From assembly GCA_022712315.1 (NCBI GenBank), contig JALAGS010000041.1:1-64000 (forward strand): a stretch of DNA of 64,000 nt, written 5' to 3'. Each line of letters starts with the position of its first letter. The first letter of the stretch is position 1. Of the stretch, positions 36,261-46,229 are shown one piece after another. This stretch comes from Sphingobacterium sp. GTDB lineage: Bacteria > Bacteroidota > Bacteroidia > Sphingobacteriales > Sphingobacteriaceae. Under the pieces are notes generated by a model. That model searched no databases. It was not told the origin of the DNA and worked only from the letters and a program-made list of their open reading frames with translations. The translations under genes and the position numbers were made by a program.

Positions 36261-38666
36261 CTATTGATCTCTCAATTTTTCAACTGGATTAAACCGGGTT
36301 GACCGAAATACAATAATGGCAATCAATAAACATAGTAACCCCATCAACGTACCTAATGGTAACAGGTAGGTAAGTGCATTGATGTCTATTCGGATGATGT
36401 AATTTTGAAGCCAGTATTGCATCAATAGATAACTCAGCGGAACCGTTGTCAAAGCCGCAAATAAGAATATTCCGTAGTACTCCTTAGAAAATAACACCAT
36501 TAAATGTGCTAACGACGCACCGAGTACTTTACGGATACCGACTTCTTTATTGCGCAGATGAATAGAAAGCGATATTAATCCGGTGAGTCCCAATGCCACG
36601 ATCAGCAACGAAACGACCGTAGCAATCTGGGACGCGCGATGCAACTGCAGCTCAGTTTCATATAAATTTTTGATACGTTCATCCATAAATTGATATTCGA
36701 AAGGAGCATCTGGCATCAAGGCTTTCCATTTTTTTTCTAATTTCTGCAGCGCATTGGCAAGAGAGCCCTGCTGTAAACGGATACTAAGGTATCGGTATTG
36801 TAAGCTTTCCTGTACATCTATCCAGATAATAGGCGGAGAGGCCTGGTGAAGTGAATTGGCTACAAAGTTTTCAGCGACGCCTACAATAGTCATTTTGTAA
36901 CTTGGATCAGCCAGAGCAATCTGCTGACCAATAGCTTGCTCCGCATTTTGAAAACCAAAATCATCCATGGCTTTTTTATTGATAACAACTGTCCTATTAT
37001 TCGCATTGGCAACATAGTTTTTAGGGAGAAAAGTTCCAGCAACTAGTGGTATCTCATAGGTCTCCAAAAAGTGACTATCACTTGTAATCCGTTGTACCTG
37101 GATTTCTTTGTTGTCAATCGTCCCGAATGCAGGCTGCATATTGGATCCCAGCAGTCCAGGTGTTTCATAAGATAAACTTACTGATTTAACTTCTGGTTGC
37201 AAGCTGAGTTCCTGTTGTACGGTCTCCATTTTGCGAACGCCATTTTCGGACCAGTCTCTTGGTACCTGTACAGTTAATAAGTAGTCTTTGTTGTAGCCTA
37301 GATTGCTATGGAGAAATAGATCAACTTGTTTGGAAATAATTAGCGTACAGACAAGCAGGAGCAAGGCTACCCCAAATTGAAAAAATAAAAGAACTTTTCG
37401 CACCATCTGTTTGCCTCCTAGCGCCGAAAACTGATTTTTGACTGCAGGAAGTACCGCTATATTGGAAAGTTTAATTGCTGGATATAGACCCGCCAGTAAA
37501 CCAATTAATAACGTCATTATACCCAATAATCCAAAAAAGTAAATCGGCAATTCCACTAAGGAGGGCAGCTTACGCATCAAGATATGTTCGAAGATTGGGC
37601 TTGTGACGATATAAATTGGCAGACTGATTAATGCTGCTATGGCCACGATCAGGATATACTCGGTCATCAGTTGTCCAATAAGCTGCACTCGAGATGATCC
37701 CATCATCTTGCGAACACCGATTTCCTTTAATCGTGTAATGTGCTGAGCGATACTAAAATTGATGAAATTGATGATAGCCATGATCAAGATAAAAATGGCA
37801 GTCCAAATCAATGTCTGTATCATTTTGCGGACGGCCCCTTGGTTGTCATCCAAATAATAGGTTTTCAATGGTTTTAGATCGGGGCTATATTCACTGGCAA
37901 ATTCTTTATCGGTATTTTTTCTTACCAACGTTTCGATGGCGGCATTTACGCGATCCAAGCTTACATCTGGTTTCAATTCGATATAACCGGCAATATAAGG
38001 GTTATTCCAATTGTCTATAGATCGACCAAAGAATTCCTCATTGATGATCGGTAAAAATATGTCTGCATGCATATTCTTTGTGAGATCCATAATGGCATTT
38101 TGGACGTCCGATTTAATGATTGCTGTAATTTCAAAACCATGTTTTTCACCCTTGAAATTTTTTATCTGTAGCGATTTACCGAGTACATCCACATGCCCGA
38201 AATATTTTATGGCTGCTTTGTCACTGATGACAACTGAAAATGGATTATTCAAAGCCGTATTGGCATTGCCAGCTAAAATATGGAAACCGAACATCGTCAA
38301 TAGACTAGGATCTCCGAGAGACATGCCTTCTTCATGGATTGTTGCGCCATTAGATACAATTCCTGTCAACCCATCGATCCGATAATAATTGGAGACTAAG
38401 TTGGGGTACTCTTCCTTTAAGGCTTTAGGAAGTGCTCCTAATGTGGTTAAGTTAATACCAAATCCTTCTTTCTTATACTTGCTTTGCAACAAAAATTGCC
38501 GGTCAATATTTTTGATATTGCTATTCACTTGATGTACATCCCATATATAGGCGCCTACAAGCATGAGAAAGGTAATACCACAAGTCAATCCGATTAGATT
38601 GATCAGATTTTGGACTTTTTTCTTTCCGATATTTCGCCAGGCAATCTTGAAGTTTGTAAAGTTCAT
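36261..38666 (-). CDS. Fused FtsX/MacB-type ABC permease, single-gene unit
   Basis: 801 residues from the ATG at 38666; a GTG two codons earlier is possible. Coupling motifs are RLKEIGVRKMMGSS near 316 and LRNKEVGIRKVLGAS near 709. The ending NPVEKLRDQ differs from the NPVDSLRDE norm. The periplasmic domains are diverged from all neighbours. It is flanked by a sigma-54-like promoter upstream and large inverted repeats downstream, so it is probably its own transcription unit. Confidence 0.9.
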   Translation of the reverse strand: MNFTNFKIAWRNIGKKKVQNLINLIGLTCGITFLMLVGAYIWDVHQVNSNIKNIDRQFLLQSKYKKEGFGINLTTLGALPKALKEEYPNLVSNYYRIDGLTGIVSNGATIHEEGMSLGDPSLLTMFGFHILAGNANTALNNPFSVVISDKAAIKYFGHVDVLGKSLQIKNFKGEKHGFEITAIIKSDVQNAIMDLTKNMHADIFLPIINEEFFGRSIDNWNNPYIAGYIELKPDVSLDRVNAAIETLVRKNTDKEFASEYSPDLKPLKTYYLDDNQGAVRKMIQTLIWTAIFILIMAIINFINFSIAQHITRLKEIGVRKMMGSSRVQLIGQLMTEYILIVAIAALISLPIYIVTSPIFEHILMRKLPSLVELPIYFFGLLGIMTLLIGLLAGLYPAIKLSNIAVLPAVKNQFSALGGKQMVRKVLLFFQFGVALLLLVCTLIISKQVDLFLHSNLGYNKDYLLTVQVPRDWSENGVRKMETVQQELSLQPEVKSVSLSYETPGLLGSNMQPAFGTIDNKEIQVQRITSDSHFLETYEIPLVAGTFLPKNYVANANNRTVVINKKAMDDFGFQNAEQAIGQQIALADPSYKMTIVGVAENFVANSLHQASPPIIWIDVQESLQYRYLSIRLQQGSLANALQKLEKKWKALMPDAPFEYQFMDERIKNLYETELQLHRASQIATVVSLLIVALGLTGLISLSIHLRNKEVGIRKVLGASLAHLMVLFSKEYYGIFLFAALTTVPLSYLLMQYWLQNYIIRIDINALTYLLPLGTLMGLLCLLIAIIVFRSTRFNPVEKLRDQ

Positions 38667-38741
38667 TGTCACTATAATAAGAGTTTATTCCAGTCGTTGA
38701 GCAGCTTATAGATTGTGTGCTCAACTTAGAAAATTAAAAAT

Positions 38742-38756
38742 ACAAATGTTTGGCCA
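38742..38756 (-). promoter_or_regulatory. Weak sigma-54-like promoter of the 36.3-kb permease
   Basis: The minus strand reads TGGCCAAACATTTGT: TGGC at -24, and GT instead of GC at -12, with N10 between. On its own it would be weak. Its position relative to the enhancer pair (55 bp) matches the other three. Confidence 0.5.
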
Positions 38757-38809
38757 AGTAATTATCGTACTGATCATTAACAAATTGCCTGCCTGATCCT
38801 TTTATTTAC

Positions 38810-38847
38810 TGTCCGATATCGGACAGTGTTTTGTCCATAGCTGAACA
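38810..38847. promoter_or_regulatory. Tandem enhancer palindromes upstream of the 38.75-kb promoter
   Basis: TGTCCGATATCGGACA (38810-38825) is a fully perfect 16-bp palindrome. TGTCCATAGCTGAACA (38832-38847) follows 22 bp on. The first is the best single representative of the motif in the window. Confidence 0.75.
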
Positions 38848-38859
38848 GACTAGCTTTTT

Positions 38860-41265
38860 TTATTCATCGCGCAGACTATCGACAGGCTTTGTCAGGGCTG
38901 CACGTATCGCCTGTGAACTTACAGTAATTAAAGCAATAAAAATGGCTAAAGCGCCTGCTAGTGCAAACATCCACCATTGCATCTCAATACGGTAGGCAAA
39001 ATTTTCCAACCATTTGTGCATCATCCACCAAGCGAGAGGCGAAGAAATGATAATGGCAATTAGAACGAGTTTGACGGACTCAGCAGAAAGCATACGTGTG
39101 ATGTTGGGAACTGTAGCCCCCACAACTTTTCGGATCCCTATTTCTTTTTTTCGTTGGTTAGCCGTAAAAATAGCTAGACCAAATAGGCCAAGGCAGGCGA
39201 CAAAAATAGTCAGTCCCGCAAAGATGCTCAGTAACTTCCCCGTTTTCACTTCCGCTTGGTAGGTTTGTGCGTATCGGTCATCCAAAAAGGAATAGCTAAA
39301 TGGAATGTCTGTTGGAAAGGAACGATAGAGGGAGGCTAATTTTTGAATGAGCTTCTCCATATCGGCTGTTTGGGTTTTGAGAATCAAACTTCCTGCCTGA
39401 TCACTAAGTACCATGACAAGTGGGGAGATCTGCTCATGCAAAGAGCGAAAATGGAAATCCTTAACTACACCAACGACACGATAACTTTTGTTGTCTTTAT
39501 TGGTTAATGTCTTGCCGAGACTATGATCTTTCCAGCCTAGATCTTTGGCTGCGGTTTCATTGATGATGACAGAAAGGCTGTCATTGCCAAATGTTTTTGC
39601 GAAATTTCTTCCCTCTTTAAGCTGCATACCCATAACTGGAATATATTCTTCATCAATATCGTAACGAATCGTTTTGACCCATTGATCAGTATTGCCCTCT
39701 GGGTAGATAAAAAAATTATTGTTGTTACTTTCTCCGGCAGGAAGATAGGAAGAATGTGAGATATGCTTGATTCTGCTATCTTGGGTTAATAAATTATAAT
39801 ATGTTTTTTCATTTTTCCCCAAAGGCCAGCTCGGTATAATAAGGACATTTTCCTTATTATATCCAAGTTTGATATGACGCATGTAGTCCAGTTGCTGTAC
39901 AACCACTACGGTCCCAAAGATAAGTCCAACGGAAATGATAAATTGAAATACAACAAGGCCACTTCGTAAATTCAGACCTTTAGTGGAACGGCTTATCTTT
40001 CCTTTTAATACGCGGAGCGGATTAAATGAGGATAGATATAACGCGGGATAGCTACTGGAAAATAGGCCGACCACTAAGCCAAAAGTCAGCAGGAGGGGGA
40101 TAATTTTAAAAGCGTCAAGTTTTTGAATTTCAATTTCTTTTCCAGAAATCTGATTAAATAAGGGAAGGGCAAGCAATACGATTCCCAAGGCTACTCCCAA
40201 CGCAATATAGGTCAGTAGGACGCCTTCCATAATAAATTGCCGCATAAGATTCCGCTTGTCTGCACCCAATACTTTTCGTACGCCTACTTCTTTACACCGC
40301 CTAAAACCACTGGCTGTAGATAGATTCATAAAATTAATCGTTGCAATCAACAGCATAAAGAGTGCAATAGCACTAAAGATGTAAACGTAGCGTATATCCC
40401 CCGGAAGACTGAGGTCATAGTTGAAATTCGAATGCAGATGAATGTCTGTAAGAGGCTGTAGGTAAACCCCGATCTTATTACCGGATTTTTTGAATTCTTG
40501 GTAGCTCATACCAAAACCGGCCATGAATTGTGTGGCTACATGTTTATCGAAAAGGGTAGCTAAGTTTTTTTCGAGTTTTTCTCGTGATGCATTCTTCGAG
40601 AGAAGTGCATAAGTATAATATTCAGAAGTCATCCAAGAATCGGATCTTGAATCTTCCAAAGCCTCCAACGAGGTGAAAATATCAAAATGAAAATGTGAGT
40701 TTTGAGGAATATTTTTAATTACTCCGGTGATTTTGAGGATATTTTGATTGTCTTTGATGGAAAGTTCACGACCAACAACATCAGTTGTACCGAAGTATTT
40801 TAAGGCAGTGGATTCAGATACTACGACAGAATTTGGAGAAGAAATCGCTGTAGATAGATTCCCTTTAATAAAAGGAAGTGTAAAAATTTTAAAAAATGAA
40901 GCGTCCACATAGGCCATCCGCTCTTCGTGAAACACTTTATTATTGACGACAAATAGGGGAGAGCCCCCGATTCTTAATCGTGCCGTTTCTTCAACTTCTG
41001 GCAGCTCCGCCTTCATGGTCGAAGCAACAGGTGGCATCACATGTGCCTCATTAATGATTCCGCCCTTAACAGTTCCTTTGAAAACAATACGTACAATGCG
41101 ATCTGCATGCACATTAAAACGATCAAAACTAAATTCATCGCTTACATATAAACTGATCAGCAAACAGGTTGCAATTCCCATTGCCAGTCCAGTGATATTG
41201 ATGAGTGAAGTGGAGAAATTGCGGGTTAAATTTCGCCATGCTATTTTTAAATTGTTCTTGATCAT
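38860..41265 (-). CDS. Fused FtsX/MacB-type ABC permease, last gene of the five-gene unit
   Basis: 801 residues. Coupling motifs are RCKEVGVRKVLGAD near 327 and RKKEIGIRKVVGAT near 710. The end is KPVDSLRDE. The periplasmic pattern VIKNIPQNSHFHFD near 180-193 and VVGVVKDFHFRSL near 594-606 are well kept. The stop lies only 13 bp from the enhancer pair of the next unit. It follows the 41298 gene by 32 bp. Confidence 0.9.
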   Translation of the reverse strand: MIKNNLKIAWRNLTRNFSTSLINITGLAMGIATCLLISLYVSDEFSFDRFNVHADRIVRIVFKGTVKGGIINEAHVMPPVASTMKAELPEVEETARLRIGGSPLFVVNNKVFHEERMAYVDASFFKIFTLPFIKGNLSTAISSPNSVVVSESTALKYFGTTDVVGRELSIKDNQNILKITGVIKNIPQNSHFHFDIFTSLEALEDSRSDSWMTSEYYTYALLSKNASREKLEKNLATLFDKHVATQFMAGFGMSYQEFKKSGNKIGVYLQPLTDIHLHSNFNYDLSLPGDIRYVYIFSAIALFMLLIATINFMNLSTASGFRRCKEVGVRKVLGADKRNLMRQFIMEGVLLTYIALGVALGIVLLALPLFNQISGKEIEIQKLDAFKIIPLLLTFGLVVGLFSSSYPALYLSSFNPLRVLKGKISRSTKGLNLRSGLVVFQFIISVGLIFGTVVVVQQLDYMRHIKLGYNKENVLIIPSWPLGKNEKTYYNLLTQDSRIKHISHSSYLPAGESNNNNFFIYPEGNTDQWVKTIRYDIDEEYIPVMGMQLKEGRNFAKTFGNDSLSVIINETAAKDLGWKDHSLGKTLTNKDNKSYRVVGVVKDFHFRSLHEQISPLVMVLSDQAGSLILKTQTADMEKLIQKLASLYRSFPTDIPFSYSFLDDRYAQTYQAEVKTGKLLSIFAGLTIFVACLGLFGLAIFTANQRKKEIGIRKVVGATVPNITRMLSAESVKLVLIAIIISSPLAWWMMHKWLENFAYRIEMQWWMFALAGALAIFIALITVSSQAIRAALTKPVDSLRDE

Positions 41266-41297
41266 ATGGAGGCCCCTTTTTTATTATAAATGAATAT

Positions 41298-43688
41298 TTA
41301 CTCGTTTCGTAAGCTGTCTACGGGATTGCTTAGCGCTGCACGTATTGTTTGGATATTGACAGTAATCATACTGATCAAAAAGGTTGCCGCTGCTGCAAGG
41401 ATAAAGAACCACCACTGTACTCCCACATTGTAGGCATAATCTTCAAGCCATTTTTTTGAAAAATACCAGGCTATTGGGCAGGCAATAAAAATAGCTAAGG
41501 ACGTTAAGATGAGATAATCTTTTGAAAAGAGATGTGATATGTCGAGCACTGTTGCGCCTAGGACTTTGCGAATACCAATTTCTTTGGTACGCTGTTCAAG
41601 ATTTTGCATAATTAAGCCCGTAATACCCAATGCGGAGATCAATAGCGCCAATGCACTAAATAAAATAAACAATTGTACTTGCTTATTTTCCTTTTCATAT
41701 TGTTTTGCAATTAACTCATTGATCCATTGAAAGGAAACGTGTTTGTCAGGGTAGGTACGCTGAATGATTTTAGATACCGATCGAAGGATTTGCTGTTCTT
41801 GGCCTTCCGCCACTTTTATCAGAATATTGCCGCTACCATTAAAATCTTTTGCTAAAATCACAGTCGGGACCATCTTGAGCCGAAAAGACTCGCTATGAAA
41901 ATCTTTAATGATCCCGACGGGGATAATTTGAAGGTCTTTATATAGGATACCGAGTTTGTCTATCCCAAGCTTTCTTGCGGTGCTTTCGGTCACAAGGGCA
42001 TTATTGATCTCTCCGTCTTCTCCTGTACCCATTTCTACATGCGTATAATCTTCAGGAGTTAATAGCCGTCCTTTAACCAATTGGATTCCCAAAGTCTTGG
42101 ACAAATCGACATCGCCGCCGATAAAACTGACTTGGATATTTTTCCCTGGATCGTCTTTGTCAACGACTGTCTTGGCAAGGTAGCCTGATCCGATTGTCGG
42201 CGTCCAGGCAGCGACACTGACCGATTCAACGCCAGTAAGTTGACCAATTCGATCTTTTATATTTGTATTTTGTGTGCCCTTGTTGAAATAGTCGATATTT
42301 AGCACATTTTTGATTTTCATTCCCAGTGGCGCTGATTGCATATAGCTGAGTTGTGACTTGATTGTTATAAGTCCTATGACGACGATAATAGCAATGCTAA
42401 ATTGTGCTGTGATAAGCATTTTTTTAATCAACACTTCGGCATTAGGGATTTTTGACAGCTTATTCCTCAAGGCATCCGAACTCTTAATCCCAGAGATCAG
42501 CCATGCAGGATAAAAACCAATCAATAGACCAATGATGATCGATATCGTCAGAAATGCCAGTAGCAAGGGGAGCTGTATGGATCTCACATAAGCAAGATTA
42601 TAGCCTATAATGTGTTCCAGTTGGGACAAACCAAGTTTAAAAAGGACTAAACTGCATAATGCGGAAATAAAAAAAAGTAGGATTGTTTCTAATAGCATTC
42701 GCCTGATCATTTGGGGGCGGCTGGCTCCCAGGATCTTATGTATATGAAGTGTCCTTAATTTTTTAACGGTTCTTACAGCATAGATATTAATAAAATTGAT
42801 ACAGGAAATAATAAAGACCAAAACGGCAACGCCTACAAATATGTTTGTTGTTTTTTGGTTGCCACTGATTTCTACGCTGCCTAATGGCTCCATATATATG
42901 TCCTGAATAGGCTGCAGACGAAAGGAAGTCACATGTTTTGTATTTGGGCTGAGGTACCCTTTATACCAATGATTTAGTTTCTGCTCAAGATCTACTCTTG
43001 TTGTCCCTGGTTTTAGCTGCACAAATTGTTCGGTGTAGTAACCCGAGCCATCTTTGCTTAATTCCATCGATATCTTTGGCACTAAAGCAATGACAGAAGC
43101 TCTGAGCGTTGAATTATAAGGAAGATTATCCATAACACCCGTAATGATATAATCAGATGGCTGATCAGTATAGGGGTCGGCACTTTGGATGACTTTTCCA
43201 ATAACATTTTCGTTTTTAAAGTATTTTTCCTTGAATTCTTTGCCGATGAGTAAGTTTGTTTTTCCTTGGACCAGCTGTTTAGGATTGCCTTCAAGAAGCT
43301 TGATGCTCAACATGTCCAAGATGTTGGTTTCCGATTCCAAAGCTTGTATGCCTATGGACTGTGTTGAGTTAGCATCCGGTTTTAGAAAGTATTTTCTAGA
43401 CTCTATACGAGCCTCATTTTGAATCTCTGGAAATACTTGTTTGAGTTCTGTACTTAAATTAACGAATGTTCTCGACATTTGCCGTTCAAGACCAGCGGTA
43501 GAATCCATGGTAACAATCCGAAAGAGACGATCGGCATTTTTCCAGCTTTTGTCATACGAATTTTCTTCAATGACAAGAGCAAATACGAGAAGACACAGGG
43601 AGAAACCTATACTTAACCCTAAGATATTGATCCAAGTATATTGCCGGTTGACAATGATGCTGCGAAGGGCAAGTTTGAATGAATTCAT
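41298..43688 (-). CDS. Fused FtsX/MacB-type ABC permease with degenerate first coupling motif
   Basis: 796 residues. The first-half motif near 314 reads KLRTLHIHKILGAS, so the conserved K-E-I-G-V-R is lost. The second half keeps RTKEIGIRKVLGAT near 705. The N-terminus (MNSFKLALRSIIVNRQYTWIN) also departs from the K-IAWRN consensus. The end is NPVDSLRNE. This suggests an asymmetric permease in which only the second half contacts the ATPase normally. It is the fourth gene of its unit. Confidence 0.9.
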   Translation of the reverse strand: MNSFKLALRSIIVNRQYTWINILGLSIGFSLCLLVFALVIEENSYDKSWKNADRLFRIVTMDSTAGLERQMSRTFVNLSTELKQVFPEIQNEARIESRKYFLKPDANSTQSIGIQALESETNILDMLSIKLLEGNPKQLVQGKTNLLIGKEFKEKYFKNENVIGKVIQSADPYTDQPSDYIITGVMDNLPYNSTLRASVIALVPKISMELSKDGSGYYTEQFVQLKPGTTRVDLEQKLNHWYKGYLSPNTKHVTSFRLQPIQDIYMEPLGSVEISGNQKTTNIFVGVAVLVFIISCINFINIYAVRTVKKLRTLHIHKILGASRPQMIRRMLLETILLFFISALCSLVLFKLGLSQLEHIIGYNLAYVRSIQLPLLLAFLTISIIIGLLIGFYPAWLISGIKSSDALRNKLSKIPNAEVLIKKMLITAQFSIAIIVVIGLITIKSQLSYMQSAPLGMKIKNVLNIDYFNKGTQNTNIKDRIGQLTGVESVSVAAWTPTIGSGYLAKTVVDKDDPGKNIQVSFIGGDVDLSKTLGIQLVKGRLLTPEDYTHVEMGTGEDGEINNALVTESTARKLGIDKLGILYKDLQIIPVGIIKDFHSESFRLKMVPTVILAKDFNGSGNILIKVAEGQEQQILRSVSKIIQRTYPDKHVSFQWINELIAKQYEKENKQVQLFILFSALALLISALGITGLIMQNLEQRTKEIGIRKVLGATVLDISHLFSKDYLILTSLAIFIACPIAWYFSKKWLEDYAYNVGVQWWFFILAAAATFLISMITVNIQTIRAALSNPVDSLRNE

Positions 43689-43737
43689 AGTCTTCTAACT
43701 GTTTTAATGCTATTGAAAAAAAATGTTAAACTTTAGG

Positions 43738-46131
43738 TTACTCATCACGCAAACTATCTACGGGATTACTTAATGCGGCCTTAATTGCTTGATAACTTAT
43801 CGTTGCCATACTGATCAGGATAGCCAATAGTCCAGCGATGACAAAGTAATACCATTGTATCGCGATCCGATAGCTGTAATCTTGTAGCCATTTGTCCATA
43901 GTCCACCAAGCAATAGGCGTTGCGATAAAAATAGCGATGACGACAAGCTTGATAAAATCGGTCGAAAGTAGAGATGTTACTTGGGTGGCACTCGCGCCAA
44001 GAACTTTACGAACGGCAATTTCTTTCATGCGTGTTTCGGCCATATAGGCAATTAAAGCCAGTAAGCCGAGACAGGAAATAAAGATCGTCAGTCCAGCAAA
44101 GACCATGGCCAGTGTACCTATAGCTTTTGTTTCTTTAAATTTTTCTTCGTATGTTTTGTCAATAAATTGATATTCAAACGGATAGTCTGGGTTGAACTTT
44201 TTAAAGATTGACTCAATTGTTTTTAAGTTGTCTGCAATGTTGTTGTTTGTATTTAAACGATAATGAATCGTTGTAAACCAGGCTTGCGGCCCTAGTATCA
44301 CCATAGGTTTATTGTCTCCAAAAGGTGATCCCATAATGAAATCTTTGACAACTCCAACTACGGTCCATTTTGTACCATCGCCATCCACAATGCTATTAAC
44401 CGGGTTTTTGAGATGTAAACTTTTTACTGCAGACTCATTTAAAATCAAGGCAGTACTGTCTGTTGCAAATTTGTAAATATCGATATCTCGCCCCTGTGTA
44501 AGAGTTAGACCTAGATTTTTTACGGCATCGGCATCGGTACTAAATCGGTTATAGGAAATACGTTTGTCCTGTTCCGTTGGTGTACCAGATGTAAATCCCC
44601 AGCCATTGCTGTAGAAATCTGTGACCGGCGACATGTTTTTCGATACAGAAACAACAGCATTGCTGGCTAATAATTCGTCTCTGAGAATCTTATAATTCTT
44701 TTCGAGGTCACCTTTGATACTGCTGTAAAGCAGCCCATTTTCATTATAACCACGGTCGCGCTGTTTGGTATATTGGATTTGTTTGGCCACAATGACTGTT
44801 GCAATAATCAATATAATCGCGAGACTGAATTGAATGACCACTAAGATGGAACGAATACTAAGACCTTTGGTTTTAGAAACAAATTTCCCTTTCAAGGTTT
44901 TGATAGGCTGAAATGAAGAAAGGAAAAAAGCGGGATAAGTACCAGCTAAAACACCTGTAAATAAAGCAAAGCCAATTAAAAATAACCAGGTGGGGAAGCT
45001 TAATAACGATAAGCTCAGTTGTTTACCGACAAGCTCGTTAAAAAACGGTAGGACAATAAAAACAAGAATAGTCGCGAGTACCATGCCGATCAGGCTAACT
45101 AATATGCTTTCGATCAGGAACTGTGCCATTAAACTAGTCTTATTTGCGCCGATTACTTTGCGGACACCGACTTCTTTTGCGCGGCGTTCCGAACGCGCAG
45201 TGCTCAGATTCATAAAGTTGATACTGGCCACCAATAAAATAAAAACTCCGATCCAGGCAAAAAGCTTGACAATATCAATACGTCCCGAAGTATAATTCCC
45301 CCCTTTGCCACTGTTATAAAGGAAAGAATCGGGATAGGAAAAGGCAAAAATCTCACCGGTATTTCTGGCTGAAGTATAACCTTCAGCTTTGTTGCTCGCA
45401 TTGATATGGTCTCTTAAATATGTTCTGATCTTGTCATTGAATGCCGTTACTGAAACACCTTCTTTTAATAAAATATAAGTGCTGATTGAGTTATTGCTCC
45501 AGTTGTCGTCTACATAGCCAATTATTTTTGCATACTCGAAGGGAAGCAGGATGTCAAATTTAAAACTTGAATTGCTCGGAAGATCTTTGAGCACCGCTTG
45601 TACAGAGACCTGATTAACCGAATCTATTTTGACAGATTTTCCGATAGGATCTTCGCTGCCAAATAGAGCCTTGGCATAACTTTCTGTGAGGACAAGCCCT
45701 TTGGGATGATCAAATCTTACATTCTGTTCGCCTTTCAAAAATGGGAAGGAAAACATCTTGAAAAAACCGGGATCGATGAAAACAGTGTTTGCAATTAATT
45801 TCTTTTCATTGAAAGTTGTTAAAAATTGATGTCCCTCGTTGTATCTTGTAAAAGTCTCTATATCTGGGAAATCAGCTGCCAATGAGGGCGCCAATATTTT
45901 GGGTGTATAGGCCCAGGCTGATTTATCGCCCTGAAATTCGTCACGATTACTCAATACATACAGGCGATCACCCTTTTCATGAAAGCGATCCATGGTCAAC
46001 ATATTCTGCAGCCAAAGTGCTATAAGTAATGCTCCGGCCATACCGATCGCCAACCCAATGATGTTAATCAATGAGAAGGATTTGTTCTTCATCAGGTTGC
46101 GCCATGCAATTTTAATATAGTTCTTTATCAT
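43738..46131 (-). CDS. Fused FtsX/MacB-type ABC permease
   Basis: 797 residues. Coupling motifs are RAKEVGVRKVIGAN near 321 and RMKEIAVRKVLGAS near 705. TM1 (SLINIIGLAIGMAGALLIAL) is at about 20-40. It resembles the 46230 product in the last 120 residues (WWTMDKWLQDYSYRIAIQW against WWTMNKWLQDFSYRIEIQW), so these two may be an older duplicate pair. The 98-bp spacer upstream shows no enhancer or promoter match. Confidence 0.9.
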   Translation of the reverse strand: MIKNYIKIAWRNLMKNKSFSLINIIGLAIGMAGALLIALWLQNMLTMDRFHEKGDRLYVLSNRDEFQGDKSAWAYTPKILAPSLAADFPDIETFTRYNEGHQFLTTFNEKKLIANTVFIDPGFFKMFSFPFLKGEQNVRFDHPKGLVLTESYAKALFGSEDPIGKSVKIDSVNQVSVQAVLKDLPSNSSFKFDILLPFEYAKIIGYVDDNWSNNSISTYILLKEGVSVTAFNDKIRTYLRDHINASNKAEGYTSARNTGEIFAFSYPDSFLYNSGKGGNYTSGRIDIVKLFAWIGVFILLVASINFMNLSTARSERRAKEVGVRKVIGANKTSLMAQFLIESILVSLIGMVLATILVFIVLPFFNELVGKQLSLSLLSFPTWLFLIGFALFTGVLAGTYPAFFLSSFQPIKTLKGKFVSKTKGLSIRSILVVIQFSLAIILIIATVIVAKQIQYTKQRDRGYNENGLLYSSIKGDLEKNYKILRDELLASNAVVSVSKNMSPVTDFYSNGWGFTSGTPTEQDKRISYNRFSTDADAVKNLGLTLTQGRDIDIYKFATDSTALILNESAVKSLHLKNPVNSIVDGDGTKWTVVGVVKDFIMGSPFGDNKPMVILGPQAWFTTIHYRLNTNNNIADNLKTIESIFKKFNPDYPFEYQFIDKTYEEKFKETKAIGTLAMVFAGLTIFISCLGLLALIAYMAETRMKEIAVRKVLGASATQVTSLLSTDFIKLVVIAIFIATPIAWWTMDKWLQDYSYRIAIQWYYFVIAGLLAILISMATISYQAIKAALSNPVDSLRDE

Positions 46132-46229
46132 GATTTTTACTCTTTCGTTTTTAATTTTTGGCCTTATTGCTTAAAAATAAATCAATTGTCTCTGATTTTA
46201 TAACGGTGACTTTCTCGCGATGTTGATCG

